The notes under the pieces: model-generated
What the model was told of the DNA's origin: nothing
Database searches by the model: none
The model's input: the letters and a program-made list of their open reading frames with translations, nothing else
Source of the DNA: UBA724 sp049596815
Lineage (GTDB): Bacteria; Bacteroidota; Bacteroidia; Flavobacteriales; Flavobacteriaceae
Direction of reading: 5' to 3'
Assembly: GCA_049596815.1 (NCBI GenBank)
Contig: JBMYLY010000029.1
Location: forward strand, 1 to 16,978
DNA: 16,978 bases
Part shown: in pieces, positions 1 through 6,080 of the stretch
Layout of the letters: every line of letters starts with the position of its first letter
Numbering within the stretch: the stretch's first letter is position 1
Position numbers and translations under genes: made by a program

Positions 1-241
1 CGAGCGCATGCATTGGGCCCAAATACGATAGGCGCATCAAGGAATACCGCGCCCGTTGTCTTCGACTAGTGCGTAAACGCGCCAAGAGGGGATATAGGGT
101 GCCTTCTACAACGATCATTTTGGCTTCTTTGAGATGGTTTAGGATTTCTGTAGCGTACTTTCGCTCTTTTGCCAATACAGCCAATATGCAATACTCTAAA
201 ACCCCTTTGCGCATCTGCGCTTTTGTGTTTTCTGTGTTCAT
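1..241 (-). CDS. PadR-family transcriptional regulator, partial (left edge)
   Basis: I translated the minus strand from the ATG at 239-241. The first ~56 residues read as the winged-helix N-terminus of a PadR regulator: a start resembling MNTENTKAQMRKGVLEYC, then the ILAVLAKERKYATEIL helix, and the VVEGTLYPLLARL recognition segment. PadR proteins are small DNA-binding repressors of about 110 residues, often regulating their own gene and a membrane or stress gene. The frame stays open to the window edge. However, from about base 73 leftward the translation (RTSRRQRARYSL...) no longer resembles PadR, where a wing of the type GLLxYRWEES is expected. The 5' end of the window is also richer in G+C. 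The gene may therefore be disrupted, frameshifted or joined artificially to other DNA. It is divergent from the DUF4442 gene. I am sure of the family for 73-241 but not of the remainder. Confidence 0.75.
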   Translation of the reverse strand, partial: MNTENTKAQMRKGVLEYCILAVLAKERKYATEILNHLKEAKMIVVEGTLYPLLARLRTSRRQRARYSLMRLSYLGPMHAL

Positions 242-249
242 GATTACTG

Positions 250-257
250 CAAATATA
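250..257 (-). promoter_or_regulatory. Candidate -7 box of padR-like gene
   Basis: The minus strand reads TATATTTG, an exact match to the Bacteroidota -7 consensus TAnnTTTG, 8 bases ahead of the padR-like ATG at 241. No clear -33 TTG element is visible at the usual distance, so the call is tentative. Used as drawn, it would give a very short leader. Confidence 0.35.
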
Positions 258-273
258 ATGTATTGAAAGGTAT

Positions 274-302
274 TATGTATTACATAGTACTAAAAATTTT
301 TA
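274..302. promoter_or_regulatory. Palindromes between padR-like and DUF4442 genes (candidate operator)
   Basis: Three perfect palindromes lie side by side in the 78-base divergent spacer: TATGTA-T-TACATA (274-286), TAGTACTA (285-292) and TAAAAATTTTTA (291-302). The ATGT...ACAT core is reminiscent of PadR sites (ATGT-N8-ACAT), but its spacer is only 3 bases. A role as PadR operator is inferred from position and symmetry only. Confidence 0.35.
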
Positions 303-306
303 ATGA

Positions 307-314
307 TATCTTTG
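307..314 (+). promoter_or_regulatory. Candidate -7 box of DUF4442 gene
   Basis: TATCTTTG matches TAnnTTTG exactly and lies 5 bases before the preferred ATG at 320, which would make the transcript nearly leaderless. It supports the start at 320 over the upstream ATGs at 263 and 275. No -33 element is obvious. Confidence 0.3.
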
Positions 315-319
315 ATTTT

Positions 320-775
320 ATGAAGATTACACCTCGTACCATAACTTGGTTTAGTTTGTTCAAACTCCCTTTGGTTTTTTTGAGTGGCATTCGTTTAAAA
401 AGCCTTCAAAATGGAGTGGCTGTTGTAGCTGTTAGGCACCTTTGGATCAATCAAAACCCATTTCGCTCTATGTTTTGGGCGGTTCAGGGCATGGCTGCTG
501 AGTTGGCAACTGGCGTGTTGCTTTTAGATGCCATAGAGAAAAGAAAATCGTCTGTGTCTATGTTGCTTACCCAAACCGAAGCTACCTTTTCGAAAAAAGC
601 TACAGGTCTGATCCATTTTAAATGTACACAAGGCCGCGACGCGGAATTTTTGATAGATGCTGCTTTGGAGAGTGGTCATGGAGAGGCTGCTTGGTTAGAA
701 TGTTCTGGAGTGGATGCTACAGGTCAACAGGTATGTCATTTTCGGTTCTACTGGTCTGTAAAACGTAAGAATTAA
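320..775 (+). CDS. DUF4442 (hotdog-fold, thioesterase-like) protein
   Basis: This 151-residue protein resembles the DUF4442 family, which has a hotdog fold related to PaaI-type thioesterases. The substrate and true activity are not known. Recognisable segments are FSLFKLP near residues 11-17, the conserved HLWINQNPFRSM block (40-51), AVQGMAAELATG (54-65), and the second half with ATFSKKATG (88-96). A longer reading from ATG 263 adds 19 hydrophobic residues that do not fit the family, and a -7-like box lies inside that extension, so I place the start at 320. It is divergent from the padR-like gene, which could control it. No signal peptide is apparent from the chosen start, so it is probably cytoplasmic. 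Confidence 0.75.
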   Translation: MKITPRTITWFSLFKLPLVFLSGIRLKSLQNGVAVVAVRHLWINQNPFRSMFWAVQGMAAELATGVLLLDAIEKRKSSVSMLLTQTEATFSKKATGLIHFKCTQGRDAEFLIDAALESGHGEAAWLECSGVDATGQQVCHFRFYWSVKRKN

Positions 776-834
776 CATTTCTACAACATTTTCACCTTTT
801 ATTTTTTTGTTTTTTTGAATAGTAATCTCGTACC

Positions 835-1032
835 ATGTCATCTTCTATGTTAGCTTATGCAAAAACCTTATTGAAGAAGGTTAGCTTTGATCCATATTTG
901 TTTAGTAAAGAATTACAAAAAGCGACGCTTTATCTTTTGCCACATGAATATATTGCACTAAAAAAATGGATCAAAAACGAGTTGGCCAAACAGGTTCAAA
1001 ACCCTAAAGCCCTGATGTATTTTTTGGACTGA
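835..1032 (+). CDS. Small conserved Bacteroidota protein, function unknown
   Basis: This 65-residue soluble protein begins MSSSMLAYAKTLLKKVSFDP. It continues with an amphipathic LFSKELQKATLYLLPHEY segment and a basic KKWIKNELAK helix. I recognise the pattern as a short protein recurrent in Bacteroidota genomes, but no function is known to me. There is no signal peptide, no cysteine and no obvious DNA-binding motif. The last 29 bases overlap the 3' end of the oxyR-like gene on the opposite strand, which makes the two transcripts antisense to each other at their ends. It lies 59 bases behind the DUF4442 gene, across a T-rich stretch (about 796-819), and could be cotranscribed with it. Confidence 0.7.
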   Translation: MSSSMLAYAKTLLKKVSFDPYLFSKELQKATLYLLPHEYIALKKWIKNELAKQVQNPKALMYFLD

Positions 1033-1951
1033 TGATTTTTACGTCCTCAAAAGCAATGGCAGCTCGCACAATTCCACTGATAAGCTGATGCAGTGCATCA
1101 ATAATATGCATTTTTAGTTTTTTATCGTGATAAACCAAACTGATGGCGCGTGCCGGGGCAGGCGCTAAAAAGTTTCGCAAGTTTTTTTGGTCTTTGTCTG
1201 TCATTGTTTTGCTGTGAAGATAGGGGAGTAGGGTGATGCCCAATCCTTCATTGGCCAAATGCACCAAGGTTTCAAAGCTTCCACTTTTTATGGCAAAATT
1301 TTTATCCTCTTGCTCAGTTTTACTCGGACAAAGGTTTAGTACATTGTTGCGAAAGCAGTGTCCGTCCTCCAGCAGTAAGATATTTTTCTCTGATAAATCC
1401 TCAGCGGTTAGTTCATTTTTTTGATGCAAGGTGGTTGTAGGCGGCACATAGGCCATAAAAGGTTCATAGTACAACACACTTTCAAGTATTTTGTCCTCTT
1501 CTAGAGGGGTTGCTGCTATGGCCGCATCCAGTTCTCCTTCACGGATTTTATCAAGTAGTTGGTCTGTGTTGAGTTCTTCAATTTGCAACTGCAAGTCAGG
1601 GTATTTGTTAGTAGTGTTTCGTAGAAACATAGGTAGCAGCGTGGGCATGACAGTAGGAATGATGCCCAGTCTAAACACACCTCCCACATATCCTTTTTCT
1701 TGGTCCACGATGTCTTGCATGCGCTCAGACTCGGCTACAATTTGTACGGCCTGATTAATTATTTTTTCACCTACAGCTGTAAGGGCTATGGGTTTTTGAC
1801 TGCGATCAAAGATGAGAATATCCAACTCCTCTTCCAGTTTTTGTACTTGCATGCTCAAGGTGGGTTGGGTGACAAAGCATTTTTCGGCTGCCACAGTAAA
1901 ATTTCTGTGTTCTGCCAGTGCAATGCAATATTTTAACTGTGTGATGGTCAT
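1004..1951 (-). CDS. oxyR: OxyR-type LysR-family peroxide sensor/regulator
   Basis: This 315-residue LysR-type regulator has an N-terminal winged HTH (about residues 1-60, with QLKYCIALAEHRNFTVAAEKC and TQPTLSMQVQKLEEEL). A periplasmic-binding-protein-like effector domain runs from about 91. The decisive feature is LLLEDGHCFRNNVLNLC, in which cysteines fall at residues 199 and 208. These are the same positions as the redox pair of E. coli OxyR, which form a disulfide on reaction with hydrogen peroxide. It is therefore very probably OxyR, controlling catalase, peroxidase or iron-storage genes elsewhere. It lies 39 bases downstream of the cyclophilin gene on the same strand, and an imperfect inverted repeat lies just before its ATG. 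Its 3' end overlaps the convergent small gene by 29 bases. Confidence 0.9.
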   Translation of the reverse strand: MTITQLKYCIALAEHRNFTVAAEKCFVTQPTLSMQVQKLEEELDILIFDRSQKPIALTAVGEKIINQAVQIVAESERMQDIVDQEKGYVGGVFRLGIIPTVMPTLLPMFLRNTTNKYPDLQLQIEELNTDQLLDKIREGELDAAIAATPLEEDKILESVLYYEPFMAYVPPTTTLHQKNELTAEDLSEKNILLLEDGHCFRNNVLNLCPSKTEQEDKNFAIKSGSFETLVHLANEGLGITLLPYLHSKTMTDKDQKNLRNFLAPAPARAISLVYHDKKLKMHIIDALHQLISGIVRAAIAFEDVKIISPKNTSGL

Positions 1952-1953
1952 AT

Positions 1954-1970
1954 CGGTAAGATTCTTATCG
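1954..1970. promoter_or_regulatory. Inverted repeat directly upstream of oxyR start
   Basis: CGGTAAGA-T-TCTTATCG: seven of eight pairs are complementary and the eighth is a G-T pair. It begins three bases before the oxyR ATG. LysR-family regulators commonly bind T-N11-A dyads and repress their own gene, so an autoregulatory site is plausible. A small RNA hairpin in the leader or at the end of the cyclophilin transcript is the alternative. Confidence 0.35.
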
Positions 1971-1990
1971 GAGGTTTAAAGATGCGTAAT

Positions 1991-2683
1991 TTAGTTGGGA
2001 ATGACAACCACCTTCATTCTCACATTGTCTTTAGGCCATTCGCGTTTGTCGGCAGGCAAATTGGCAATAACATCTACCACATCCATGCCATCAATCACTT
2101 GTCCAAAAACCGTGTAGTTTCCATCGAGATGGTAAGCACCGGGGGTTTGTTGTACAATAAAAAACTCATAGGGTGAAGCCAAGCGGTGTGGGTTTTCAAT
2201 CTCACTGCTAGGTATAGAAACAGCGCCTCTGTGGTGTCGAAGTCCGTTTTTGGTATCTGGAGGCAACAAGTATTTTCCAATCGCACGTCGTTTTTCTGAA
2301 GTACTCGAATGATCTGAATTACCTCCCTGAATGATAAAATCTTTTACAATACGGTGAAAAAAGGTACCATCGAAATAACCTTTTCGGGTGAGGTAGATAA
2401 AATTGGCTCGGTGGTAGGGAGTCTGCTGGTGTAGTTTGATCGTGATATTGCCGTACTGGGTTTCGATACGCACCTTGTCCGCAGGGTCTTTTTGGGCATA
2501 GTCAAAGAAAAAGGGAATGGCATTGTCATCAGTCAACAAAAATTCTTTTTTAGGCGTTTTTTGACTGGGTGTTGGTTTTTCGGTATTTTGGGGCTTTGCA
2601 ACCGTTTGGGGTTGGGGTTTGGACGAACAGCCTGCTGCGATGGCAATAAGCAGAAAACTATATTTTAACAGATGCAGTTTCAC
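1991..2683 (-). CDS. Lipoprotein cyclophilin-type peptidyl-prolyl isomerase
   Basis: This is a 230-residue protein. The N-terminus is a lipoprotein signal peptide with lipobox IAAGC and cysteine at residue 19. A Pro/Lys/Gln-rich linker (about 20-48) and a cyclophilin domain (about 70-229) follow. The domain has FFHRIVKDFIIQGG (catalytic-type Arg111 and Gln119), YEFFIV (172-177) and LDGNYTVFGQVIDGMDVVD (from about 186). It would fold or chaperone proteins in the periplasm as a lipid-anchored prolyl isomerase. The start must be GTG at 2681-2683, because the preceding in-frame codons are ATC and a stop and no ATG is near. That start overlaps the divergent Nudix gene by 12 bases, so each gene's promoter must lie inside the other. 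It precedes oxyR on the same strand. Confidence 0.88.
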   Translation of the reverse strand: MKLHLLKYSFLLIAIAAGCSSKPQPQTVAKPQNTEKPTPSQKTPKKEFLLTDDNAIPFFFDYAQKDPADKVRIETQYGNITIKLHQQTPYHRANFIYLTRKGYFDGTFFHRIVKDFIIQGGNSDHSSTSEKRRAIGKYLLPPDTKNGLRHHRGAVSIPSSEIENPHRLASPYEFFIVQQTPGAYHLDGNYTVFGQVIDGMDVVDVIANLPADKREWPKDNVRMKVVVIPN

Positions 2684-3301
2684 GATTTACAAAATCTGAT
2701 TCCAAAAATACAAGATTCAAAACTTCCGGGTTTGCAAGCTCAGCTCCCTATGGCACCACCGGGCAGGTCACAACTTTTACGGCAGTCTGATAAACCACCA
2801 AAAAAAGCGGCTGTTATTTGTCTTCTTTACCCAGATGAAAACAAAATCACGCACTTTTGTTTGATCAAACGTGCAGCGTATCCTGGTGTGCATTCAGATC
2901 AGGTGGGTTTCCCTGGGGGACAGTTGGACAAATCAGACAAGTCATTATGGGCGGCAGCTTTGCGGGAACTACATGAGGAGCTGGGTATATTTCCCGCAGA
3001 TGTTTCACAAGTCAAAACCTTGAGTCCGCTTTATATTCCGCCTAGTAATTTTTGGGTTCAACCTTTCTTGGGATTTTGTCAAACCACCCCCTTGTGGATA
3101 CCAGATACCAAAGAAGTAAGTGAAGTGATTGAGGTACCTCTTCATGATTTTATACACAGTACTGTAGCTGTGTCATCTGCCATTCACACCTCAAAAGGAT
3201 TGTTGCAGAACGTTCCTGTTTACTCCATTGAAGGTTTTGAAGTATGGGGTGCCACCGCCATGATCTTGGCAGAGATTCAGACACTTTTTAAGCGTGTGTA
3301 A
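2672..3301 (+). CDS. Nudix hydrolase, CoA-pyrophosphatase (NudL)-like
   Basis: This is a 209-residue Nudix hydrolase. The Nudix box spans about residues 82-105: GGQLDKSDKS, then AAALREL and HEELG. It is preceded by YPGVHSDQVGFPGG, the extra motif typical of CoA pyrophosphatases. The aspartate in place of the first box glutamate and the one-residue longer spacing also match the E. coli NudL type. The expected reaction is cleavage of CoA or oxidised CoA to phosphopantetheine and 3',5'-ADP with Mg2+ or Mn2+. The protein lacks a signal peptide and should be cytoplasmic. The ATG at 2672 fits family N-termini even though it overlaps the start of the divergent cyclophilin gene. The acyltransferase gene begins 8 bases after its stop, so the two are likely cotranscribed. 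Confidence 0.85.
   Translation: MQFHDLQNLIPKIQDSKLPGLQAQLPMAPPGRSQLLRQSDKPPKKAAVICLLYPDENKITHFCLIKRAAYPGVHSDQVGFPGGQLDKSDKSLWAAALRELHEELGIFPADVSQVKTLSPLYIPPSNFWVQPFLGFCQTTPLWIPDTKEVSEVIEVPLHDFIHSTVAVSSAIHTSKGLLQNVPVYSIEGFEVWGATAMILAEIQTLFKRV
2703..2710 (-). promoter_or_regulatory. Candidate -7 box of cyclophilin gene inside Nudix ORF
   Basis: The minus strand reads TATTTTTG, fitting TAnnTTTG, about 20 bases upstream of the GTG at 2683. A TTG lies further upstream, but at a longer than usual spacing (about 24 bases). The box sits within codons of the divergent Nudix gene, as expected if the two starts truly overlap. Confidence 0.35.
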
Positions 3302-3309
3302 AATCGCAT

Positions 3310-4134
3310 TTGTTCATTACTTTAGCAAAAAATTTATTCTTGCTAAGAAAAAACCCTTTTGGTCATTATGATTTGGTAAAAACCTGGCTGATACGCTCGC
3401 TGGGCGCATTGAGCCACCGTCGATATCAAGGGTTCAACCGACTCAAAATTGAAGGATCTGAAATCATTAAGAACCTTCCTGAAAAAAATGTTTTGTTTGT
3501 GTCCAACCACCAGACCTACTTTGCGGACGTCGTGGCCATGTTTCATGTGTTCAATGCAAGCTTATCAGGTAGGGTAGATACTTTAAAAAACTTTGGTTAT
3601 CTGTGGCGTCCTAAACTGAATATTTATTTTGTTGCTGCCAAAGAAACGATGAAGTCGGGTTTGTTGCCTAGAATTTTGGCTTATGCCGGATCGATTTCTA
3701 TTGAGCGTACTTGGCGCAATAAAGGCCAAAATGTCAACCGTCAGGTTAAGATGAGTGACATTACCAAAATCGGTGTGGCGCTAGACGATGGTTGGGTAAT
3801 CACCTTTCCCCAAGGAACAACTACACCCTTTAAACCCATCAGAAAGGGAACTGCCCATATTATCAAAACCTACAAACCCGTTGTGGTTCCAATAGTGATA
3901 GACGGCTTCAGACGCTCCTTTGACAAAAAGGGCTTGTTTATAAAAAAAAGGGGGATTCTTCAGTCTATGGAAATCAAAGCACCATTGGAGATCGATTACG
4001 ACAATGAGAGCATTGACGATATTGTTGAAAAAATTGAGTTTGCCATTGAGCAACATCCATCTTTTTTGAAAGTCATCTCACAAAAAGAACTCGAAGCTTA
4101 CGAGGCCAATAATAAGAACAGAGAGTGGTCTTGA
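3310..4134 (+). CDS. PlsC-like lysophospholipid/1-acylglycerol-3-phosphate acyltransferase
   Basis: This is a 274-residue PlsC-superfamily acyltransferase. Motif I reads SNHQTYFAD (65-73). The His67-Asp73 spacing is five residues rather than the four of the textbook HX4D. Motif III reads FPQGTTTPF (166-174) in place of FPEGT. VVPIVIDGFRRSF (from about 192) is the usual motif IV region. The family attaches an acyl chain to lysophosphatidic acid or a related lipid at the inner membrane face. The whole sequence resembles a form recurrent in flavobacteria, so the variant motifs are probably family traits rather than defects. No ATG is available near the N-terminus. TTG at 3310 gives MFITLAKNLFLLRKNPFGHY, 8 bases after the Nudix stop. 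The stop codon directly abuts the stop of the convergent sodC. Confidence 0.85.
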   Translation: MFITLAKNLFLLRKNPFGHYDLVKTWLIRSLGALSHRRYQGFNRLKIEGSEIIKNLPEKNVLFVSNHQTYFADVVAMFHVFNASLSGRVDTLKNFGYLWRPKLNIYFVAAKETMKSGLLPRILAYAGSISIERTWRNKGQNVNRQVKMSDITKIGVALDDGWVITFPQGTTTPFKPIRKGTAHIIKTYKPVVVPIVIDGFRRSFDKKGLFIKKRGILQSMEIKAPLEIDYDNESIDDIVEKIEFAIEQHPSFLKVISQKELEAYEANNKNREWS

Positions 4135-4644
4135 TTACTCAATCACTGCCGCGCAGCTGATACGAGCACCTGCTGCTCCCGATGGTTGTGACACAAAATC
4201 GTCGGCACCCTGATGAACAATCACAGCCTTACCTAAAATATTTTTGGTTTCATCTTCACACCCAATACACCATTCGTCTGTATCAAAGGAAATACTTCCA
4301 ACCCCATCATCACCGACCTCAAAGTTCCCAATGTCTCCCTTGTGGTAACCGGCTTCGTCTCCCCAAGCACCGTGAGGGGCAAAAGTAGGGTTCCAATGAC
4401 CACCAGTTGAAGTGCCATCATCCGATGAACAATCGGCTTTTTCGTGTAGATGAATGGCATGAGAACCGGGCGTAAGTCCTTCCAACTCGGCTTCCATATA
4501 GACACGGTCATTGATTTCCGTAAATACGACCATCCCGGAAACGTTTGAGTCGTTTTTAGGTTCCACTTCCAAAACTAAAACGGGGATGTTAGAACAACTC
4601 GCGAGGGTCAATATGGCAATGAGTGAATAGAATAAAGATTTCAT
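4135..4644 (-). CDS. sodC: Cu/Zn superoxide dismutase lipoprotein
   Basis: This 169-residue SodC has a signal peptide ending in lipobox LASC (Cys17), so the enzyme is lipid-anchored outside the cytoplasm, where it dismutates superoxide. Copper ligands are His65 and His67 (HAIHLHEKADC), His83 (GGHWNP) and His144 (VIVHQGADDF). Zinc ligands are His83, His91 (PHG), His101 and Asp104 (YHKGD). Cys72 and Cys164 correspond to the conserved disulfide. All key residues are present. A second pair, WCIGC (Cys126 and Cys129), lies in the loop before the last copper ligand. It may form an extra disulfide, and I believe it is common in Bacteroidota SodC. The gene abuts the acyltransferase tail to tail with no spacer and is divergent from the DUF3089 gene. 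Confidence 0.93.
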   Translation of the reverse strand: MKSLFYSLIAILTLASCSNIPVLVLEVEPKNDSNVSGMVVFTEINDRVYMEAELEGLTPGSHAIHLHEKADCSSDDGTSTGGHWNPTFAPHGAWGDEAGYHKGDIGNFEVGDDGVGSISFDTDEWCIGCEDETKNILGKAVIVHQGADDFVSQPSGAAGARISCAAVIE

Positions 4645-4728
4645 AACAGTATTTTTTGCAACATTTATATAACTCTCTAAATGTAATACTATTTTAAAAA
4701 TATTGATATTTGGACCTGAAAAAGAAAA

Positions 4729-5739
4729 ATGATGAAGCGTCTGTATGTTTTTTACCTGCCCATACTAGCTCTTTTGCTGAGCTCATGCGCGGTTCGTTAC
4801 CAAATAGCTGCTTTCCTTCCGGACACAAGCTTTTTGGATTACAGCGACAATGATCTTTGGGCAATTTTACCTGATGATCCTCCTCATGTGTTCGATTTTT
4901 TTGGAATAGATGAAGTGAAGAATCCGGTAGATGTTTTTTTTGTGTATCCCACGATTTTAGACGACAAAAAAGACCGCCGTTGGAATGCGTCTGTTCGGGA
5001 TACCGTCCATCTCAACGAAGTTCTCAATTCAACCATCAAATACCAGGCCTCGGCTTGGTATGGTTTGGGAAAAATGTACGCACCTTTTTACAGGCAGGCC
5101 CACATTCGCTCTTTCAGAGAAGAATTTAAACAACAAGGCGGTGACGCAGCCCTCGATTATGCATACCAAGACGTGAAGCGTGCATTTGAATATTATTTAA
5201 ATAACCACAACAATGGCCGGCCGATTGTGTTGGCGTCTCACAGTCAAGGAACACTACATGCTGCCCGTTTGCTACAAGATTTTTTCGATGGAAAACCCCT
5301 TCAAAATCAACTGGTAGCTGCTTATTTGGTAGGGATCGGTATTCCTAAGGATGCATTTGCAAACATCCCACTCATGGAACAATCCGACAAAACAGGCGGT
5401 TTCGTTTCATGGAATGCCTATAAAAAAGGAAAATTGCCCAAACGCTATGACTACTGGTATAAGGGAAAAACCACCACCAATCCGGTAACTTGGGATGGTC
5501 AGCTTTACTCTAATTTCAGTGACCATAAAGGGGTTTTGTACAGAGATTTGAAAATTTATCCTCAAAGCTTAGAAGTGACTGTAAATGATGGGATGTTGTG
5601 GGTGAGTTTGCCAAAAATTCCAAAAAGATTTTGGATGTCTTTTGTGTCTAACTATCATTTTGCGGACATCAATCTTTTTTGGGAAGATATCCGTCAGAAC
5701 ACCCAATTGCGAATCGATACTTTTTTAGAAAAGAATTAA
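4729..5739 (+). CDS. DUF3089 alpha/beta-hydrolase lipoprotein
   Basis: This 336-residue protein has a lipoprotein signal peptide (LLLSSC, Cys20), followed by an alpha/beta-hydrolase of the DUF3089 type. Family marks are VDVFFVYPTIL (67-77), the WNASVRD region (85-91), ASAWYGLGKMYAPFYRQAH (107-125), and the nucleophile elbow SHSQG with Ser172. FFDGKPLQNQLVAAYLVG-like strands and the late SDHKGV histidine region are also present. It probably acts as a membrane-anchored lipase or esterase in the periplasm or outer membrane. The natural substrate is unknown. Two adjacent ATG codons occur (4729 and 4732) and either could be used. The 84-base divergent spacer with sodC is AT-rich and contains GATATTTG, a near match to the -7 consensus. 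Its TAA overlaps the stop of the convergent ferredoxin gene through the palindrome TTAA. Confidence 0.85.
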   Translation: MMKRLYVFYLPILALLLSSCAVRYQIAAFLPDTSFLDYSDNDLWAILPDDPPHVFDFFGIDEVKNPVDVFFVYPTILDDKKDRRWNASVRDTVHLNEVLNSTIKYQASAWYGLGKMYAPFYRQAHIRSFREEFKQQGGDAALDYAYQDVKRAFEYYLNNHNNGRPIVLASHSQGTLHAARLLQDFFDGKPLQNQLVAAYLVGIGIPKDAFANIPLMEQSDKTGGFVSWNAYKKGKLPKRYDYWYKGKTTTNPVTWDGQLYSNFSDHKGVLYRDLKIYPQSLEVTVNDGMLWVSLPKIPKRFWMSFVSNYHFADINLFWEDIRQNTQLRIDTFLEKN

Positions 5740-6059
5740 GGAGTTTCGGGTGCCAACTCAACATGCATGCCCTCCAACTCTATGGTGAGGTGAATTTGAC
5801 AACCCAAACGTGAATTGTCTTGTACGTAATAGGCTTCGTCTAGCATAGCTTCCTCATCGTCGTTGCGTTCCCCAAAATGTTGTTCGGTGTGTACATACAC
5901 CTGACAAGATGCGCACATGGCCATGCCGCCACAAACGCCCTCCACCGGAAGCTCATAACTTTTACACAACTCCATCAGATTCATATTCATGTCTGTGGGT
6001 GCCAATAGATCGTGATCTTCACCCGATCTATCTGTAACTTTTATGGTAATATCATTCAA
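5736..6059 (-). CDS. 2Fe-2S ferredoxin (adrenodoxin type)
   Basis: This is a 107-residue ferredoxin with the adrenodoxin/vertebrate-type cluster motif: Cys43-x5-Cys49-x2-Cys52 (GVCGGMAMCASC) and Cys87 in SRLGCQIHL. It is soluble with no signal peptide. As the last gene of the sulfate assimilation operon, directly behind a ferredoxin-NADP reductase, it is most simply the one-electron carrier feeding the sulfite reductase. That role is inferred from context, because proteins of this type also serve other oxygenases or Fe-S assembly. It starts 21 bases after the reductase stop. Its stop overlaps that of the convergent DUF3089 gene by four bases, so no intergenic terminator can exist between them. 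Confidence 0.88.
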   Translation of the reverse strand: MNDITIKVTDRSGEDHDLLAPTDMNMNLMELCKSYELPVEGVCGGMAMCASCQVYVHTEQHFGERNDDEEAMLDEAYYVQDNSRLGCQIHLTIELEGMHVELAPETP

Positions 6060-6080
6060 TGTAGTCTAATATTATTGGAT

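Noticed and set aside
1..69. Open frame on the + strand ending in VVFD and a stop at 67-69, and a minus-strand out-of-frame LVEDNGRGIP reading resembling GyrB/ParE
   Set aside because: Both are only about 10-22 residues long and cut by the window edge or a nearby stop. They cannot be supported as genes from this window.
263..319. Longer N-terminus for the DUF4442 protein from ATG 263
   Set aside because: The additional 19 residues do not fit the family and overlap a -7-like box. The ATG at 320 gives a family-like start.
796..819. T-rich run between DUF4442 and the small gene as an intrinsic terminator
   Set aside because: No GC-rich hairpin precedes the T run.
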